A DNA stretch of 64,000 nucleotides from Lutjanus erythropterus (GCA_020091685.1 CM034591.1:12720833-12784832), one strand, 5' to 3'. Positions 23,366 through 37,509 are shown, counted from the stretch's first letter. Made by a program: numbers and translations. The notes: generated by a model from the letters alone, not told the origin.

Positions 23366-26300
23366 AACCAACACATTATTAAAAGTTTTAAGGTACATAA
23401 TGTCACATGTGTCATATGGCTTTCGTCATGTGACATTGGTTGCATGAGTCACTTAAGTGACGTCACGTGACATAATGTAATGTACATATTGTAACCCTGA
23501 ACATGGTCTTAGATGAAGGGCTGGGATGAGAATTGGATTCTCACAGCATCTTATAGCATTGTGAATGTGTTAATATCAGGGGTTTTAAGAAAATAAGAAA
23601 ACACTTTGAGAGCAGTTAAAATTGAGCACAATTTATTAATGGATAATGTTAAATGCTGCCCCCCAAAAATACTGTGCCATTTAAATGCCTCTGAAATGTG
23701 TACCACTTTGCGCTGTGCAATGCAAACATTGCACATTCACATACAAAACGTAGCAACTCACTAAATTCTTCATCTTTTCAGACTGCAAAAGAGAACAGTG
23801 CGTGGGGGTAAAGGACGTTTTTTACCCGGAGCCAAAGTTAGCTGACAGCCTGCACAGTGTGGCTAACATTAGCAGTGCTAGCAGCTGCAGCTACTCTGCT
23901 TGCAGGTTAACGTCCGTGTTTGTGCTGAATGTGCTCCAGTTTATTCTGGCACCGCCTACATACAACCTTATATTCTTTTTCTAGTTTAAAACACTGCCAA
24001 ATCATGTCGGTCAGCAACTGGGGCATTTGCGCTGGACAAGAGGGGCTGCTGCCCCAACTAGTGGCAGGTGGCTGCATAACACCTTAGGGGCAACAGTTAC
24101 TGACACTGTACATGATTAAAATATGGATAAATAATTTAATCGTAATTCTGGGCCCAACTAGTGAGAATGGCGCTGCTGAAGGTGTGGGATCTGCACATCC
24201 CTAGTTAATGGAGTAAACAGACAACCCGACGTGCTTCATACAGACGATGAAGGGTACTTTGTGCAGCCGTATGAGACGCAGAGGGAGTTGGTGACAAAAC
24301 ATCCGCATTTGATGAGTTGAGATGAGAACAGGTTGTTTTTGCAAGTTTCACATGACTTAGAAAATTCCTGTGAAAAAAACACCAAAATTCCTCAGATTCT
24401 TTCAGTAGAGTGTGAATGCATCATGTGTGAAGTGAGAACGTGTTAATGTTACAATGTCATATGTATAATCTGTCACCGAACAGTATTTCATTTGTAGATT
24501 TTATCTCCAGGTGCAATGTGAACCGCAGTGCAACTTTACACCAACATTTCTGTGGTTTTCCTCCTCATTTCTGCAAGAACACTGGTACATTTGAGGTTTT
24601 GAGGAACAGGTCTTGATTTTCAGGACTTTCCAGCATACCACAATGAAAATGTCAGAACAAAACATTGAGCAAAGAGAACAAAAAAAAAATATCTGATTTC
24701 AAAATAGCAACTAAGGCCAAGTGTAGCACTGCAGGGCATGTGTTGACAACTCCTCCAACAATCTTAAGAACATCAGTAGTTGCGGTAATGTTGCCTTCAG
24801 GGCTCAGGCTAGTACCTGCAACACTAGCACATTGACAGGCCGCCGCAGCTTTCTCACCTTCACCTCGGTGTGATTGACAGCTTCACACACAAAAAAAACC
24901 CCAGAGAATCTCCATTAATAGACTTGAACACAAGCGCTGTGTGTGCAGGGACTCTGATTTGATCTGATGCTTCGCTCGCTGCATCTCTTGTTCAACACCC
25001 AAAACTCTCCTTTTGAAAGACTATCTGGTTACGGCTGCAGGAAAACGAGGCAGTTTCATCTTCTCTTGTCAATATGACGAGCTGAAAGTGAATTCTCTGA
25101 AAGTGAGACCTCTCAGTTCCACCCTTTTATTTCTGTTTTTAACACCTTGCTTGAGACAAAGGGCGGGAGATGAAAAATGGCTGTATACCTCTGAGTGGTT
25201 CAAGAGGGGGTCGGACAATAAGGCTTTGTGGCTTCAGCGAGCCGCCACGGTTCAATAAAACGCTTTGATATGAGGAATAATGTCCGTGTGTGTCAAAGAG
25301 AGAAAGAAAAGAAGAAAGGAGAAGGGATGAAAGAGTCACGTTTAAATGTTTCCAACAGTTTGGGGTTGTCTGATGTAGACCTGCACTTTTATTTTATGTT
25401 GAAGAGCAGTTTAGTCTCAAAAAATGCTGATAGCACAGTCTGACGATGACAGGAGTAATTATACGAACAAAGATGAAGGGCTTCAGAGGGGCTCCATTAG
25501 TTTTCTAATGTATAATTAATGATTTTGAATGATTTTAAAGGAACAGTTCAAAAATATTTACTTCACTTTTCTTCATTACATCACACAAAATACTAATAAT
25601 GAGAACAATACTTATTGGAGGGGAAAACCCCAGACAGGAGGTGGTTACAACCAGGTGCCCAAACATTTGAAGACTGGTTAAAAGTGACTTATGAAATCTA
25701 ATGGAGAATATTGGAGAGACATTTTCTATAGAAATGCAAACAGAGAAATTTAGGGGAATGTGTTCAAAATGGATTTGGGACATTATCTCAGACCTGCTTT
25801 AGTTGAAATGACCATCTTCACTGGACTAGAATACCACGCTATAGGCAGATTTTCATGGATAAATGAGTGTGTTCAGCATCGTTTTGTTCAAATGTTAGTA
25901 GTTACTTAGAATAAACTAAAAGGGTGAACAAAAAGCTTTATTTAGGCAAAGCGTAATGAAATTATTTATGTTCATATGTATATTTGTATTTCATATTTAT
26001 GTTGGATAAATGTGAGTTATGTACTGTTGTCTTTAAAGATTCTGTTTAGGGCTTGATGACTCGATTTAAAATGGACAGGAGACGGGAAAGGAACACCCCC
26101 TCAGTTGGCTTTTAAACTTGGACTGTGCCTGAACTCCCTAACTTAAAAAAAATCCTCTGGCAGTTGTGTGATGCAGTTTTGTGACATTTTTGTGACAGCA
26201 GGTCTTCATGAATCCTAATGACTTTGGTGATATCCAGAATTTTCATCTTGGTCAGCGACCCCCGCAGGTTTGGGTGAAACGTCTCAACAACTAACAGAAT

Positions 26301-26589
26301 TCTCAATGTTCAAAATTTTGCCTCAAAATTCAAAATGTCGAGAATAAATTTGAAAAACTATTTCAACTTTGATCTCAATATGGCCTCTGAAATGCCTCAA
26401 TGTGGCCCTAATACTTGTCTTAACCCTCAGTCATATCTGAGTTTTTGAGTTTGGACACAAAAAGTAATTTTCTAAAATACTCACATCTGGACAGGTCTGA
26501 GAATATATTTCAAAACATATTTTTTTCCTGTAATATTTAAGTATGATCATTTCTTCTTTCATTTTTAACTATAAGTTCCCTCTTATAAT

Positions 26590-26770
26590 GTAATTCCAGT
26601 GTTCTGAGAAAAAAAACTAGAATTATCGGGTGTTTTCATGCTGTAGAGGATCTCACCTCTGACAGCTGGTTGTTGAGTCTCATTCCCAAAACGTCAGTGT
26701 TTGACGAGCTGGGAATGAGACTCGACAAACCAACCGTTTTTCTCCAGAATCACTTACTGCGCCTTTAATA
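26590..26770. mobile_element. MITE with inverted core, copy 1 (pair with 40459-40553)
   Basis: TTGAGTCTCATTCCCA (26673-26688) and TGGGAATGAGACTCGA (26710-26725) are reverse complements with one mismatch and a 21-base loop. TTTTTCTCCAGAAT and a final CGCCTTTAA follow. The copy near 40459 has the same order: TTGAGTCTGATTCCCA, GGAAGTGAGACCAGAC, TTTTTCTCCAGAATTGCATG. Confidence 0.6.
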
Positions 26771-28581
26771 TGCAGTCTCTCCACCATTTTGTAACCATTT
26801 GCCCTCTCAGGGTTTTAGGGACTATATACAGTCAGTCTTTAATGAACGTAGATGGGTCTGACAGCGTACAGTGTTGTCAGGTTCATCAGGGTGTAGCCAG
26901 AGGCTCATTCTTTACACTGATTCCTGTCACTTTTAAATGCTGTATATATGATTTCCAACGCTGAGACTTCTGACAGGCCCAACCCAGCACAGGCTGCCAG
27001 ACTGCAGAATAATGCTGCCTGCCAGGCTGACTGAAACATACTGTATCTGCATGTTTCTTTCTCTTCTTCATCTCATTATGTTCACATCTCTCTGCTGTTT
27101 TCTGTTTCTCTTGTTTTTTTTTGTTTTTTTTACTACACTGTGTATTTGAGCTCTGCTTTCCTTGCACCTCCACTTCAATTCATCTACTTTTCAGCTACAC
27201 ACTGTCAGCTGTTTAGGTTATGTGCATGTTGGTACTGACAGAAGAGCGGTTTTGCAATGGAAAAAATGAAGTAGGTCAGCAACAGTTAAAGGATGCCTTT
27301 GGGTTAGTTTAGAAGCAAACAAGACTGTCCTCAAGTCAAGCAAACACATTTCCACCAGACCTGAAAGGAGCTGAATGGACAGCGAGGGGAAAACACTGTG
27401 TTCATCTGCGGCTGTGGAGTCGAGAGAGGGCGGAGACTCCTGAAGTCTCTCTCCCAGCGAGAGGAAACCTGAGCAGGGTCGGTACGGCGCTGGAATCTAC
27501 CGCACTGGCATCTGCCAGAGCCAAAACCTCATTCTGGAAGTTTGGAGAGCGGAGCGGAGTGACAGCATTTCCTGCATCCATTTAGAGTCCCACAATATGG
27601 AAAACATTTAGACCTCTTAAAGAAGAAAAGTCAAGTCATACATTGGTTACGTTTTTTTTTTTTGTTTTTCTGGTGGTATTTTGGGTAAATGCAAGTTTTT
27701 GTAAAGGAAACCTTTTATCTGCAAACAATAACAAATTGAAAGCAGAAGGAGAGTTGGTTTGATACTTGATTGTGTGGTCTCAAGGCAGAATTGTTCTTTG
27801 TTATGGATTTGTAAAATGAATTAAATCAAAATTTCTATGAAAAGTCAAACATCCTCTGTGTCTGTGGAAATATGCTGCAGCTATTGTCTGGGTGGTGTGG
27901 CTGCGTGCCAAGATAACCAGGCATGATATTTACACCAACCACTACTGGACCACTATTTAACCACCATATTTTGTATACATTTTCACTGTTTTTAAAACTG
28001 TAACTCCATCCATTTCAAAATATGTAGGGAACATAAATATGACATGTCAGACCAGAACACAGAGATAAAAGCTTTCTGTTCAACCACTGAATCATTCCTG
28101 AATCATGTTTACTTTATATGTAAAGGGGTATGTTGTGAAGGCCTATAAAACAACACACTCAGCATGAATGAATATTAAAAACTCTTCAAATGAGGTTCTG
28201 CATCGTCCACCAGAGGCCGTGTCTACACATGAAGCTGAACAGCATGTTTAGGTGTTGAAAGTGTCCACAGCAGTACTTTCTAAAAGTTGACCTAACACAC
28301 TCAAATGAATATAGAAAAAACAAAAGCTAGGAAACTAGCTATTAGGCCAGGCAACAAATGGTGAAGCACCTACTGCAATGCCACCACGTGCAGCCAACAG
28401 AGATTTGCAAAGTTTTGAATAACAATATTAATCTAAATTTCATAATTAAGCACAACAATTTCAAAATTAACTGAGCTACAGTAAAGTTTGACCGCATCTC
28501 TCACTAGTTTATTAGTGGACCTTGGACACTCTGATATGGTGACTGTGCAGATGCATCGCAAAGATGGCAGCCTTACCCCTT

Positions 28582-28589
28582 GTCTAGAC
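28582..28589. promoter_or_regulatory. palindromic Smad-binding element GTCTAGAC
   Basis: Exact GTCTAGAC, the Smad3/Smad4 palindrome. One is expected by chance in about 65 kb, so this is only suggestive in a Smad-gene interval. Confidence 0.2.
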
Positions 28590-30190
28590 TGCAAAAGTCA
28601 CATCAGCATCACGCGCATGTGACAGCGTTCACACCACACTGAAGCGTTTCTCTATATGGCCTCTGTATTGTTCACACATTTCAAATCATCCACCAGCAAA
28701 TGAGCAGCCAGACTTTCCGTGCACTATCCAGTTTTCCTTCGACATGTGTGAATATTCCTGATCTATTTTCCATCAAAACAAAACATATGCACTGCAGTGT
28801 GTGTACGTGTGCACAGTGAGTGTGGATGAGAAAAAGTATTTGTGATTAGAGCAGAGGGATTAAATTTTAGGAGTTAAGTTGTCTTGTGGCAGTAAATGTA
28901 CAGTTTGGTCATTAAAACAATGCAGAAAAAGTTTAAGAAATTCCTGTGTCTTACTTAGCAGCTGCTGGGTAAAGAGAAGGGAGAGTCTGCAGGATTAAAC
29001 CAGAGCAGAGTGAGCTGATCTCTGGCTGTGGAGCACATTCAGCTCCACCTAGGTTACAAAAGGTGGATTTAAAAAAAGCCTTTCTATGCCTTTTTAATGG
29101 GCACCAGCTTGGTGTTTATGAGTGTATTGTTGAGAAAATAGACTTGAAGCCTGTCAGATGCACAGAGCTGGTGCAGATAACTGCACTGATAAAAATGAAA
29201 ATGTTTCTGTTGTGTGAGACTTGCGAGTGAAAAACACATCTGACTCACTTGCGGTCGAAGCAGGGGGCAACTTTAGTAGATAATAACATATCTGGTATGG
29301 AACTAATCTGCAGATGTTCTGGGTTAAGATGAAACAAAACTTTTTTTATTGAGGTCAGTTTTTGAGTCACAACAAAGGCCAAAATTTGTCCTCTAAGAGA
29401 CGACGCAGGCTACGCCTTGATTTTAGCCTAGCAGTTGTTCATGTCTTGCAGCCAGTTAAGAGGAGTGAGGAGTCAGCAATCTGTAAAAACAGAGCAGTCA
29501 ATAAAAGTCTCCCATTTTCATTTACTCGATGGACACTGGATGGATGAATGACAAGAGAAAAGGAAAAATATCGGTTCAGGTATTCAAGGTATCGGCATAT
29601 GTCAGGCATTTTTGTCAAAGGCTCATCACATGTAAGTCATATTTCAACAAGCAAACAATTTAAAGAAAATATTTGCATTTTCAGTTTTATCGTCATAGGT
29701 TCAGACCTGATCCTTAATTTCCTTAATTTAAGTGAAGTGGTTTTATTGTCTTTGTTTGCATTCTTCAAATTTCCTTTAAATATTCACTCAAATGTCACAT
29801 GTAATCATGTGCAATATTGCCAAATACATAGTTGCAACCATATGAGCTTACAAAATACCTCTATCAGTTCTGACAACTCTGTTCCTTCTTAAATGATATT
29901 CATATACAACTCTTCTGCAATAGTAAACATTTTAGGAGGAAAGAAATGCATAATACTTTTTTTCCTATCCACATTATAAGGAAACATTTATACTGAATGT
30001 ATCTGCAAAACATTCAGTCAACATCCACTGTTTCATTTCTTAGAGCATTAGGTTATAGTTTGCAAATTAAATTAGTGGTATATAAACACATTTTGAAGGA
30101 GTCAGGGTTGGTTCTGACACTGAACATGTAATCATATTTTCTGGAAATGACCATCTGTAGCCTCACAGCTGACATTCTCTATAGACTTAA

Positions 30191-30855
30191 GCAGTGGAAG
30201 AAGGATTCAGATCTTTTACTTAAGTAAAAGTATTAATACCCCCCTGTGAAGATACTCAGTTAGAAATAAAAGTCCTGCATTCAGTAAAAGTAAAAGTATG
30301 CACGTATGATCAGCAAAATTCACCTAAAAATGTATTAATTCTACAGAAAAATGGTCTACAAGAGCTATAAGTGTTTACAATCTCTGTCGTGAACCATGCT
30401 TCTCTAAAAAGTCAACTTTTCATGAGGTCAGGAAAACAACCATGTTTTCAGCTTTGTGACGATGCATATTCCAGCTGATCCATGAGTTTTTAAACAGTTT
30501 ATTTAGCTCGGTTCACCAGTAATCCTCTATATCTTTACGTACCAAAAGGCTGTTTGCTGATGATTAGTGAAGCTGGATGTCATATATTGCAGCGTTAAGA
30601 ATTTTGTCAACCCATAAGTGAACACTGAATCCTTCAGTTTAACAGAACAATTAAAATTCACCAAATTTGGAGACACACGGTTTTACTGGACAGGAAGGGT
30701 ATGAAAAGTTAAAATCTGAAAAATGACTTAAGCTGCCAGACAAATGCAGCAGAAAACTAGTTAGAGTATAGTGAAGTGTAGATGTGTTGCAGCTGCATAA
30801 AATGGAAATACTCCAGTAAAGTACAAGTACCTCAAATTTATACTTAAGTACAATA
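30191..30855 (+). mobile_element. AAGTAC-rich hAT-like element, near full length
   Basis: Opens GCAGTGGAAGAAGGATTCAG with TTTTACTTAAGTAAAAGTAT, then AAAGTCCTGCATTCAGTAAA, and closes with CAGTAAAGTACAAGTACCTC and TATACTTAAGTACAAT. This is a very abundant percomorph repeat with CAGTGGTGGAAAGTAAC-type ends. The central part (about 30320-30790) differs from the fragments elsewhere in the window. Confidence 0.6.
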
Positions 30856-32559
30856 CCAACGCAGGTCATTCCTAAGTTTAATGACTATGTTTGTCAGTAT
30901 GATTCCAAAAGGTTATAACACATTTTGACAAAAACTTTAAGGTAGATGTCGTAGAAAAAGCTGAGTATTATCTTCAGAATGACAGTTAATGATGACATGT
31001 TCTTTATTCAAGAAGCTCAGTAATAAACTTTTTACACTATGTTTGCACTGGAGTTGTCATGATACCAGAATTTTAAACAATACTCAATACCTTTTTAGAT
31101 ACCATGGCAGAAACAAATTTTTTCCTAGGAACGTAATTAGGACAAGTTTTATTTGGTTTTGTGCCTGCAAAATGTTAAAGAAAATTTTGTGACAAAGGAT
31201 TAACTTACAATTAAATAATAGTGTAATTGTAGTGTGGGTAAATATTTCATGACTAAGTAAAGAGTTCAGAGCTGGACATTTTGAGACATGACAGATTATT
31301 ATAGGGCTGTCCTCAGCATATTTATGATTGCTTACTTTATTAAAACCATTCCACTAATTGTACATTAGTAACTTTCCATGACCTTCTGCAGTTCGTCTCT
31401 GCCTCTCGGGTCAGACCTCTTCTGAAGGAAGTGTCAGGTGAGCTGGAAGAAGGAGCTCTTGGGTGATCTAAGGGGTTAACCGGCAGTCGAAGAGTCTCTT
31501 GGCTGCTTTTCAAGAGGCGAGCAGCTTCAGGCGGTACTGGTCGTGGCTCACAGCAGCTGAAAGAGAAGGCTGTCTCCAACGCCTCCCCCCCTCCTGTGTC
31601 TCTGTCTCCATATAATTACACTACGGCTGACAGACATGGTGCTTAAAGTAACAAAACAAAGACAGACTGGAAAATAAACAGCGCCTCAGTCATTCATTGA
31701 GAGGCTGAGCCTGAGATGTGTACACTGCTGAGTTTTATACTAATAGTTTGGCAGAGACGGGAAATAGTTTACAGAGAAAGCAGAGTTACATCTTCAGAAA
31801 TCATAAAGGTGACAGCCAGTCATCCTGTTACTCGTTTCCACGTATTAATGAGGCAACAAGGAGCTCAACCACATCTGTTATTATTGTCTTAGTTCCACTG
31901 ACAAAAGTGAGTCATGTTTCTTTTCAGTTTGTAATTTAGTCTACAGTGATTTCACGCTTCAAAGAAAGAGAAATAAAACTGACAAAAGTCAAACAAAAAC
32001 TGTGGATGGATGTGTGTGTGTTTGTGTGTACTGATGTATACAAAGCTGTTAATGTTTTCTGGAGAGAAAGAGACAGAAAAAACACATCTTACCTTCATCT
32101 CGTAGCCCCTCTCGTTCTCCATGCAATTTTGTATTGTTGTTTATTTTATAATAATATAACATTTTTATTTACGTAGCACTTTTCAAGCTCAAGCACAAAG
32201 TGCTTTCCATACTAAAAGATTTACAGAACAAGAATTTAAAACCCCACAAAATCCCACCCCCTTAAATACAGAATTATAAAAGAAGAACATTTAAGAGAAC
32301 ATTTAGAGCAGACGAAAGTGCAAAGTCCATGTAAAACATTATTGTTTTGTTTATTTATGTTCATTGCGATCTGAAAGTTAGTATTAATATGACTTGGTAA
32401 CATTATATTATATGCAGTCATGCCAATAAAGCCAAGTGAATTGAAATTTGAACTGTAGGGAGTCCAACTTGACAGTTTTTGCACACAGATGTTCTGAACA
32501 TTCAAATTAAAAATGATATTGTAATAATAATAACGGCTGCAAGACATCAGCAAGGACGC

Positions 32560-32835
32560 TGTATATTTTCAAATTACATCAGACTCTATGTTTGGCTAAT
32601 TAATTAATTAGTTGATCTACACAAAATTGTTGCTATAACAACAATTTAGTCATTTATGAAGTAAAAATACATCAGCAAACAATTCACTCTCTCATATAGT
32701 CACAAAATAAACACTGGATATTTTGGCTACTTAAAGATAAAGGGACAAGTGAAAGACAAAACTTGATGGTTTAGCAACTTTTTGGTTAATCAGTCAAACA
32801 AATCAATAGACAAATCAAAATAAAACTAATATTAT
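32560..32835. mobile_element. TTAATCGATTA-type repeat, decayed copy
   Basis: TTAATTAATTAGTTGATCTA near 32600 and AACTTTTTGGTTAATCAG near 32780 match the end types of the family at 5430-5690; the inside is too decayed for a firm call. Confidence 0.35.
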
Positions 32836-33690
32836 TTTGTTGAGTATTGACTTTTTTCACTGAAAACATTTTGATATGCAACAAAAGGAAAAACACAGGG
32901 GTTAATAATAGTTTAATGATGGATGGATTTCTATCAGCTGCTTCATCTTACTTATGCAGGTTCTAAGAAGCCTATTTGTAACTTACTCACCTGTGATCTA
33001 CAAACCTCAAATTAACTTAAAATTGACAGCACCCGTCTCACAATCAGCGGTTTCCCTTAAACAATGCAGCACAGATGAGGGTTTAGTCAGGAATAATCAT
33101 GGACCAAAAGAAAAAAAGCAAACTTTTTGAGTTCACAATGATAGTGGAGAAGATTGAAGCCAAAGTCAACATGTATTATTTGGTGGACTTAATAATGGGA
33201 AGACCAATAAAGTCAAATGTGTAATTCCTATTATATTATTCATAGAGCTAATGCAAAGTTCACCAGTGTCCAACACCCCTACATAACCACCAGGAAAATA
33301 ACGTACATACATCAAGTCTTGACTTTGGTTAGAGAGAAGATAATTTCTAGGTCAAAGTGTTATAACGAAGCATAAGTCATACTTAATATCAGAATTAATC
33401 ATGAGTCTGTTTTATAAATGCAAATTGTTCTTGCCTACTGGGCCCCTTGAATACAACAGAGCCATTATTAGCGTTATTACGTAACGCTTGTGCTTTTCCT
33501 GCCATGACAAGTCAAACTGTCTGCTTTGAAATAAGCCTACAATTAAATCTAAAATGTTGACTTGATGATTAACTATTTTCTCATTTAAAAAAAAGTCAAA
33601 TATCTTTATTCCTGGTGTGTCTAAACCGTCAACTTTGTACACAAGCTACTTTAGATAATAACAATGATAAACTGATTTTATGACCATCTG

Positions 33691-33927
33691 ACTCCAACTA
33701 AAGTTGGGATGGTGCGTAAAACTTAAATAAAAGCAGAATACAACCAAACTGAGCGAATAATGAGCGTATATTTACAGAGAACAATGAAATTTATCAGTTT
33801 GAGCATTGAATATCTTGTATTTGTACCGTATTCAATTAAATACACGTTGAAAAGTATTTGTAAATCATTGCATTCTGTTTTTATTAACTTTTTACACAGA
33901 GCAACTTTTGATTGGAATCAGGGTTGC
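33691..33927. mobile_element. short MITE with about 50-bp terminal inverted repeats
   Basis: The left end (CTCCAACTAAAGTTGGGATG, then gcgtaaaacttaaataaaagcagaat) pairs with the right end (attctgtttttattaactttttacacagagc, then AACTTTTGATTGGAATCAGG). The wording is that of a common fish repeat with ends near ACAACCCCAATTCCAAAAAA. The outer bases of the left end are lost. Confidence 0.65.
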
Positions 33928-34429
33928 AGGCAGATTGTCACAAAATCAGTGTATTATTGTTCTTATGAGATCCAGGTTTGATAACGCTCCTGGCCAGCCA
34001 GCATGGTCTTACTGCAGCCTTTTCATCCACGGCTCTTGTCTGGTCTTTGTTTTATTGAAACTACCTGAGTTAATTACATTCATTAAGCCATTGTCTGCTG
34101 CTTCAGCCACAAAAATTTACCCTCATTCCTGAGGTAGGGCGTCTCTGCCTCAGAGTGAAGAATCGAATTATGAACGCAGAAGTTTGCCTGCAGTAAATGC
34201 ACTGCTGAAGGGCCTGACAATAAAGCCTGATGCAAACCATTAACTCTGTCCATCGTGCAGGGAAAGACAGAAGTGGACTCAAGTCATCTGAGGGGCAACA
34301 GAAAAAAAAATATAAAGAGACAGTGTTGCATTTATGGTGAAACAGTTCCACACCCTGGCTGAGATTAAACTCATATTCGTATGTAACTCAGATTTGAAAG
34401 TAAATATTTTAAAGCATGTGCACTTCATT

Positions 34430-35055
34430 ACATTTTCTCCACTGGAAGGGCACTCTAGAGGGCATTTAACTGTGTTTTCTCTACTGTGAGAGCACTTTAA
34501 AGGGCACAAGTTTTCTCCACCAGAGAGACACCCTAGAGGGCACTTCAACATGTTTTCTCCAATTGAAGGGCGCAGGGCACTCTAGAAGGCACTTCAATGT
34601 ATTTTCTCCACTGGGAAGGGCGCTGTAGAGGGCACCTCATCAAGCATTATCCAATGTAAGAGCACTTTAAAGGGCACTTCAACAAGATTTCCCCACTGGA
34701 AGGACACCCCAGAACGTAGGTCGTCATGTTTTCTCCACTGGAAGGGCACTCTAGAGGGCACTTAACTGCATTTCCACTGTGAGAGCACTTTAAAGGGCAC
34801 AGGTTTTCTCCACTGGAGATGACAACCTAGAGGGTACTTCAATGTGTTTTTCTTCACTGGAAGAGACCACCTCATCCAGTGTTATCCACTGTAAGAGCAT
34901 TTTAAAGGGCACTTCAATAAGTTTTCCCCACTGGAAGGACACCCCAGAGGCTACTTCATCGTGTTTTCTCAGTTGGAAGGGCACTCCAAAGAGCACTTTG
35001 TTGTTTTTTCTCCACAGGAAAGCCCATAAGAGCACTATATAGGGCACTTTATCAA
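34430..35055. repeat. minisatellite of about 42-bp units with higher-order structure
   Basis: Some fifteen units begin with TTTTCTCCACTGGAAGGGCA or a variant, at about 34433, 34475, 34511, 34553, 34602, 34646, 34688, 34730, 34770, 34804, 34848, 34882, 34922, 34963 and 35005. Spacing is 34-49 bases, most often about 42. The unit series repeats as a block: 34433 resembles 34730 and 34511 resembles 34804, about 295 bases on; later units are about 235 apart, as though one unit was lost. Several units hold CTAGAGGGCA. On the minus strand the units give short repeated peptides (kcPLxCxSxGEN in one frame), but these are not taken as a gene. Confidence 0.85.
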
Positions 35056-36479
35056 ATGCATTTGAACATTGGCCCACCAAAAAAAGACACTTTTATCTAC
35101 CATGGGGAAATAAAAACAGAGCAGCATTTTTTTTTTTTATTCAATCATGGGCCAACTATTGTGTCAATGCACATTAGCTTTGGTTATGCTTTATGAGTGA
35201 AATAACTGAATAAGAATAAGCTTAAAAAGTAATAGAACTGAGCTTGAGCTAAATTTGTACCCTTATCACGCTAACATAAATGTATTTTGAGCTGTCTTTT
35301 GCTCAGGGCAGCAGAGTTACAGAGACTTTAAACAGCTCTGAACTTGGAGTCTTGGAGTGTTTACTCTTCACTTACTGATGACTCTGCAAACACCGTCTGT
35401 GTTTTTTCAACATTGTGCTTTGAGTTGTACTTTGCCAAATTTGTTTATTACATAGATCGATATGAATTTTAGCTTTTTAGGAGCCACGCCTATAATTCTG
35501 AATTAAAACATCAGAAATATGTGCGTATGTTTAGTCTTTGTTTAACATGCAAACAAATTGTAAATTGTTTATTTCCTGGTTTAGGTTTTATGGGAGACTG
35601 TTTAGAACTCGTCTAGGACCTGCCTGCCATCATTCTTTGGTTGTGAGGAAGACATTAATAAACACCGATGTTCAATCAGCAACAAGACGGTGAGGAGATG
35701 TCTGAGCTGTCTGCGGTTTCACACAAGAGGCCTCGCTAACAGCCGGCGTATCGATCCACATGCACTCTGAGCAGCAAAGTGACAAAACACTGTCAAGATG
35801 ATGACGGCGTGATGATGAGGGAGGAGGAAGAGGGTGGATTTAGTGTTTTTCCTCTAGTCATCACTTGTAGTGATTCAGATTTCTGCACCTACGGGATAAT
35901 TCAGAGCTGGATTATCATCTGAAAAGATGCCAACACTCTGGATTTCATTATGGATTGATTTATTTTAGCAGGTGCTTTTTTAATATATATTTTAATTATA
36001 AAACTATTATTTGTGGTGCTTCATTGATGTTTCTGAAGCAAAATCAGTAAATAGAATTATTAAGTCTGTTATACAAAACACTTGTTTTCCATTTGGTGTT
36101 ACTGTAAGTTAACTTGTCAGACTGTGGAGATTTTTACAGTGTTTGCCTGAAGTTAATTTGTATTAATTTAATAATGCTGCCGTGAGTGAGCCATCACAGC
36201 TGCAACATGCTGTGTGAACTTGTTGAGCCCGAAGGACACCTTCTGTGCACATTTGTTCGTATTTCCATCTGTGAAGTTTTACTCCAAATGCAGTCAACAC
36301 AAAGCTCCTGATATTGGCAAATTAAGGCAGTAATTCTTTCAGTACATTGCCTGCTTTTTATTGTCAACCTTTCCACGATTGCTGTCCTCACTGCCAAGCG
36401 ACAAATCCGGGTGCAGTAGCCCCATGCAGTACCGTTGTAGAAAATGGTCACCCCACCACGGGCCACAAATTGAGTATCC

Positions 36480-36727
36480 CTGGTGTAGGAGAAACTACAG
36501 TGGCTACAAAACTCACAAAAAAGGAAAAATGAATAAAAAGAAAAAGGCCCTATGTGTTTGGTTTGTCTGCTCTTGGCTACTGCAGAAACATGGCAGCCTT
36601 CACAGAAGAGGACACACGTCCTCTGTAGATATAAATGGCTCAACAAAAACAGTCAGGACTGATCATCAGGGATTACACACTAATGAAAGCATTCTTATGA
36701 ATATTATATTTCATTTCGGCCTAAGGG
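36480..36727 (-). mobile_element. TTAA-type MITE copy 5 (reversed)
   Basis: GAAACTACAGTGGCTACAAA, TGTGTTTGGTTTGTCTGCTC, CTGCAGAAACATGGCAGCCT and ATTCTTATGAATATTATATT in reverse family order. Ends missing. Confidence 0.65.
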
Positions 36728-37468
36728 TGTGGATCTCACTGACTGAGGCTGATTAAGTACTCGTGTCGATTCATGTTCAACCATAGAATGCATTTCAGAA
36801 TTTTTTTTAAATAGCCAGCGATTTGGTTCGAAAATGGAGGAAAGTCACAGCGGCTGTTCCTTGATGCCAAAAATGAAATATATGTGTGTCCTAGTGAGAT
36901 GTATCGATATGTTGGTGTTGACGTTAAGCTTTTTACTGATGCAGGCCGTCTGAATCCATGTACTCGCATCTTACAGATTAAAGCCTAAAAAATAAAATGC
37001 ATGAGTGATTTTTTTACACCCTTATTTCTGTCATACTCTGCCAATAAATCCCTCCCTCACACTGAATTTTTAAATGGACAGACACCTACAAGTATCCAGT
37101 AACTCACAAGAAATAAGGCAAAAATTAGATGAATATCTGAAATTCTGCTTTCCTGTCTTGTTTATCCAGTCCAGTCATGATCAATAAAAATATACATTAG
37201 TTGATGTTAAAGAGCTGAAACTTATAGACTCACTGGTCCTCTGGGCAATCACTCATCTTGTTTGCAGCAAAAACAGAAAATGTCTTCCATTAATTACCAT
37301 CCCTGATGCATTCATTAACATAATTATAACATCATAATCTGGACAGGGATAATTATACGTTGAAGGGGTGGAGCCCGAGAGCCAGCGGCAGAATTAGCCC
37401 GTTTTCCTTCAGTTCACAGTGAGGTCAGCACACACCGCAGCCCTGAAGACCAGGGCCAAAAAAACCCT

Positions 37469-37509
37469 TCTCCTCCTCCTCCTCCTCCTCCTCCTCCTCC
37501 TCCTCCTCC
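37469..37509. repeat. (TCC)n microsatellite
   Basis: About thirteen TCC units in a GC-richer patch (37370-37560), 3.2 kb beyond the smad6 3' UTR. The minus-strand Arg-rich open frame over it is an artefact. Confidence 0.9.

Noticed and set aside
36194-36646. Minus-strand frame of 150 codons
   Set aside because: Half of it is the reversed TTAA-type MITE; the rest gives no recognisable protein.
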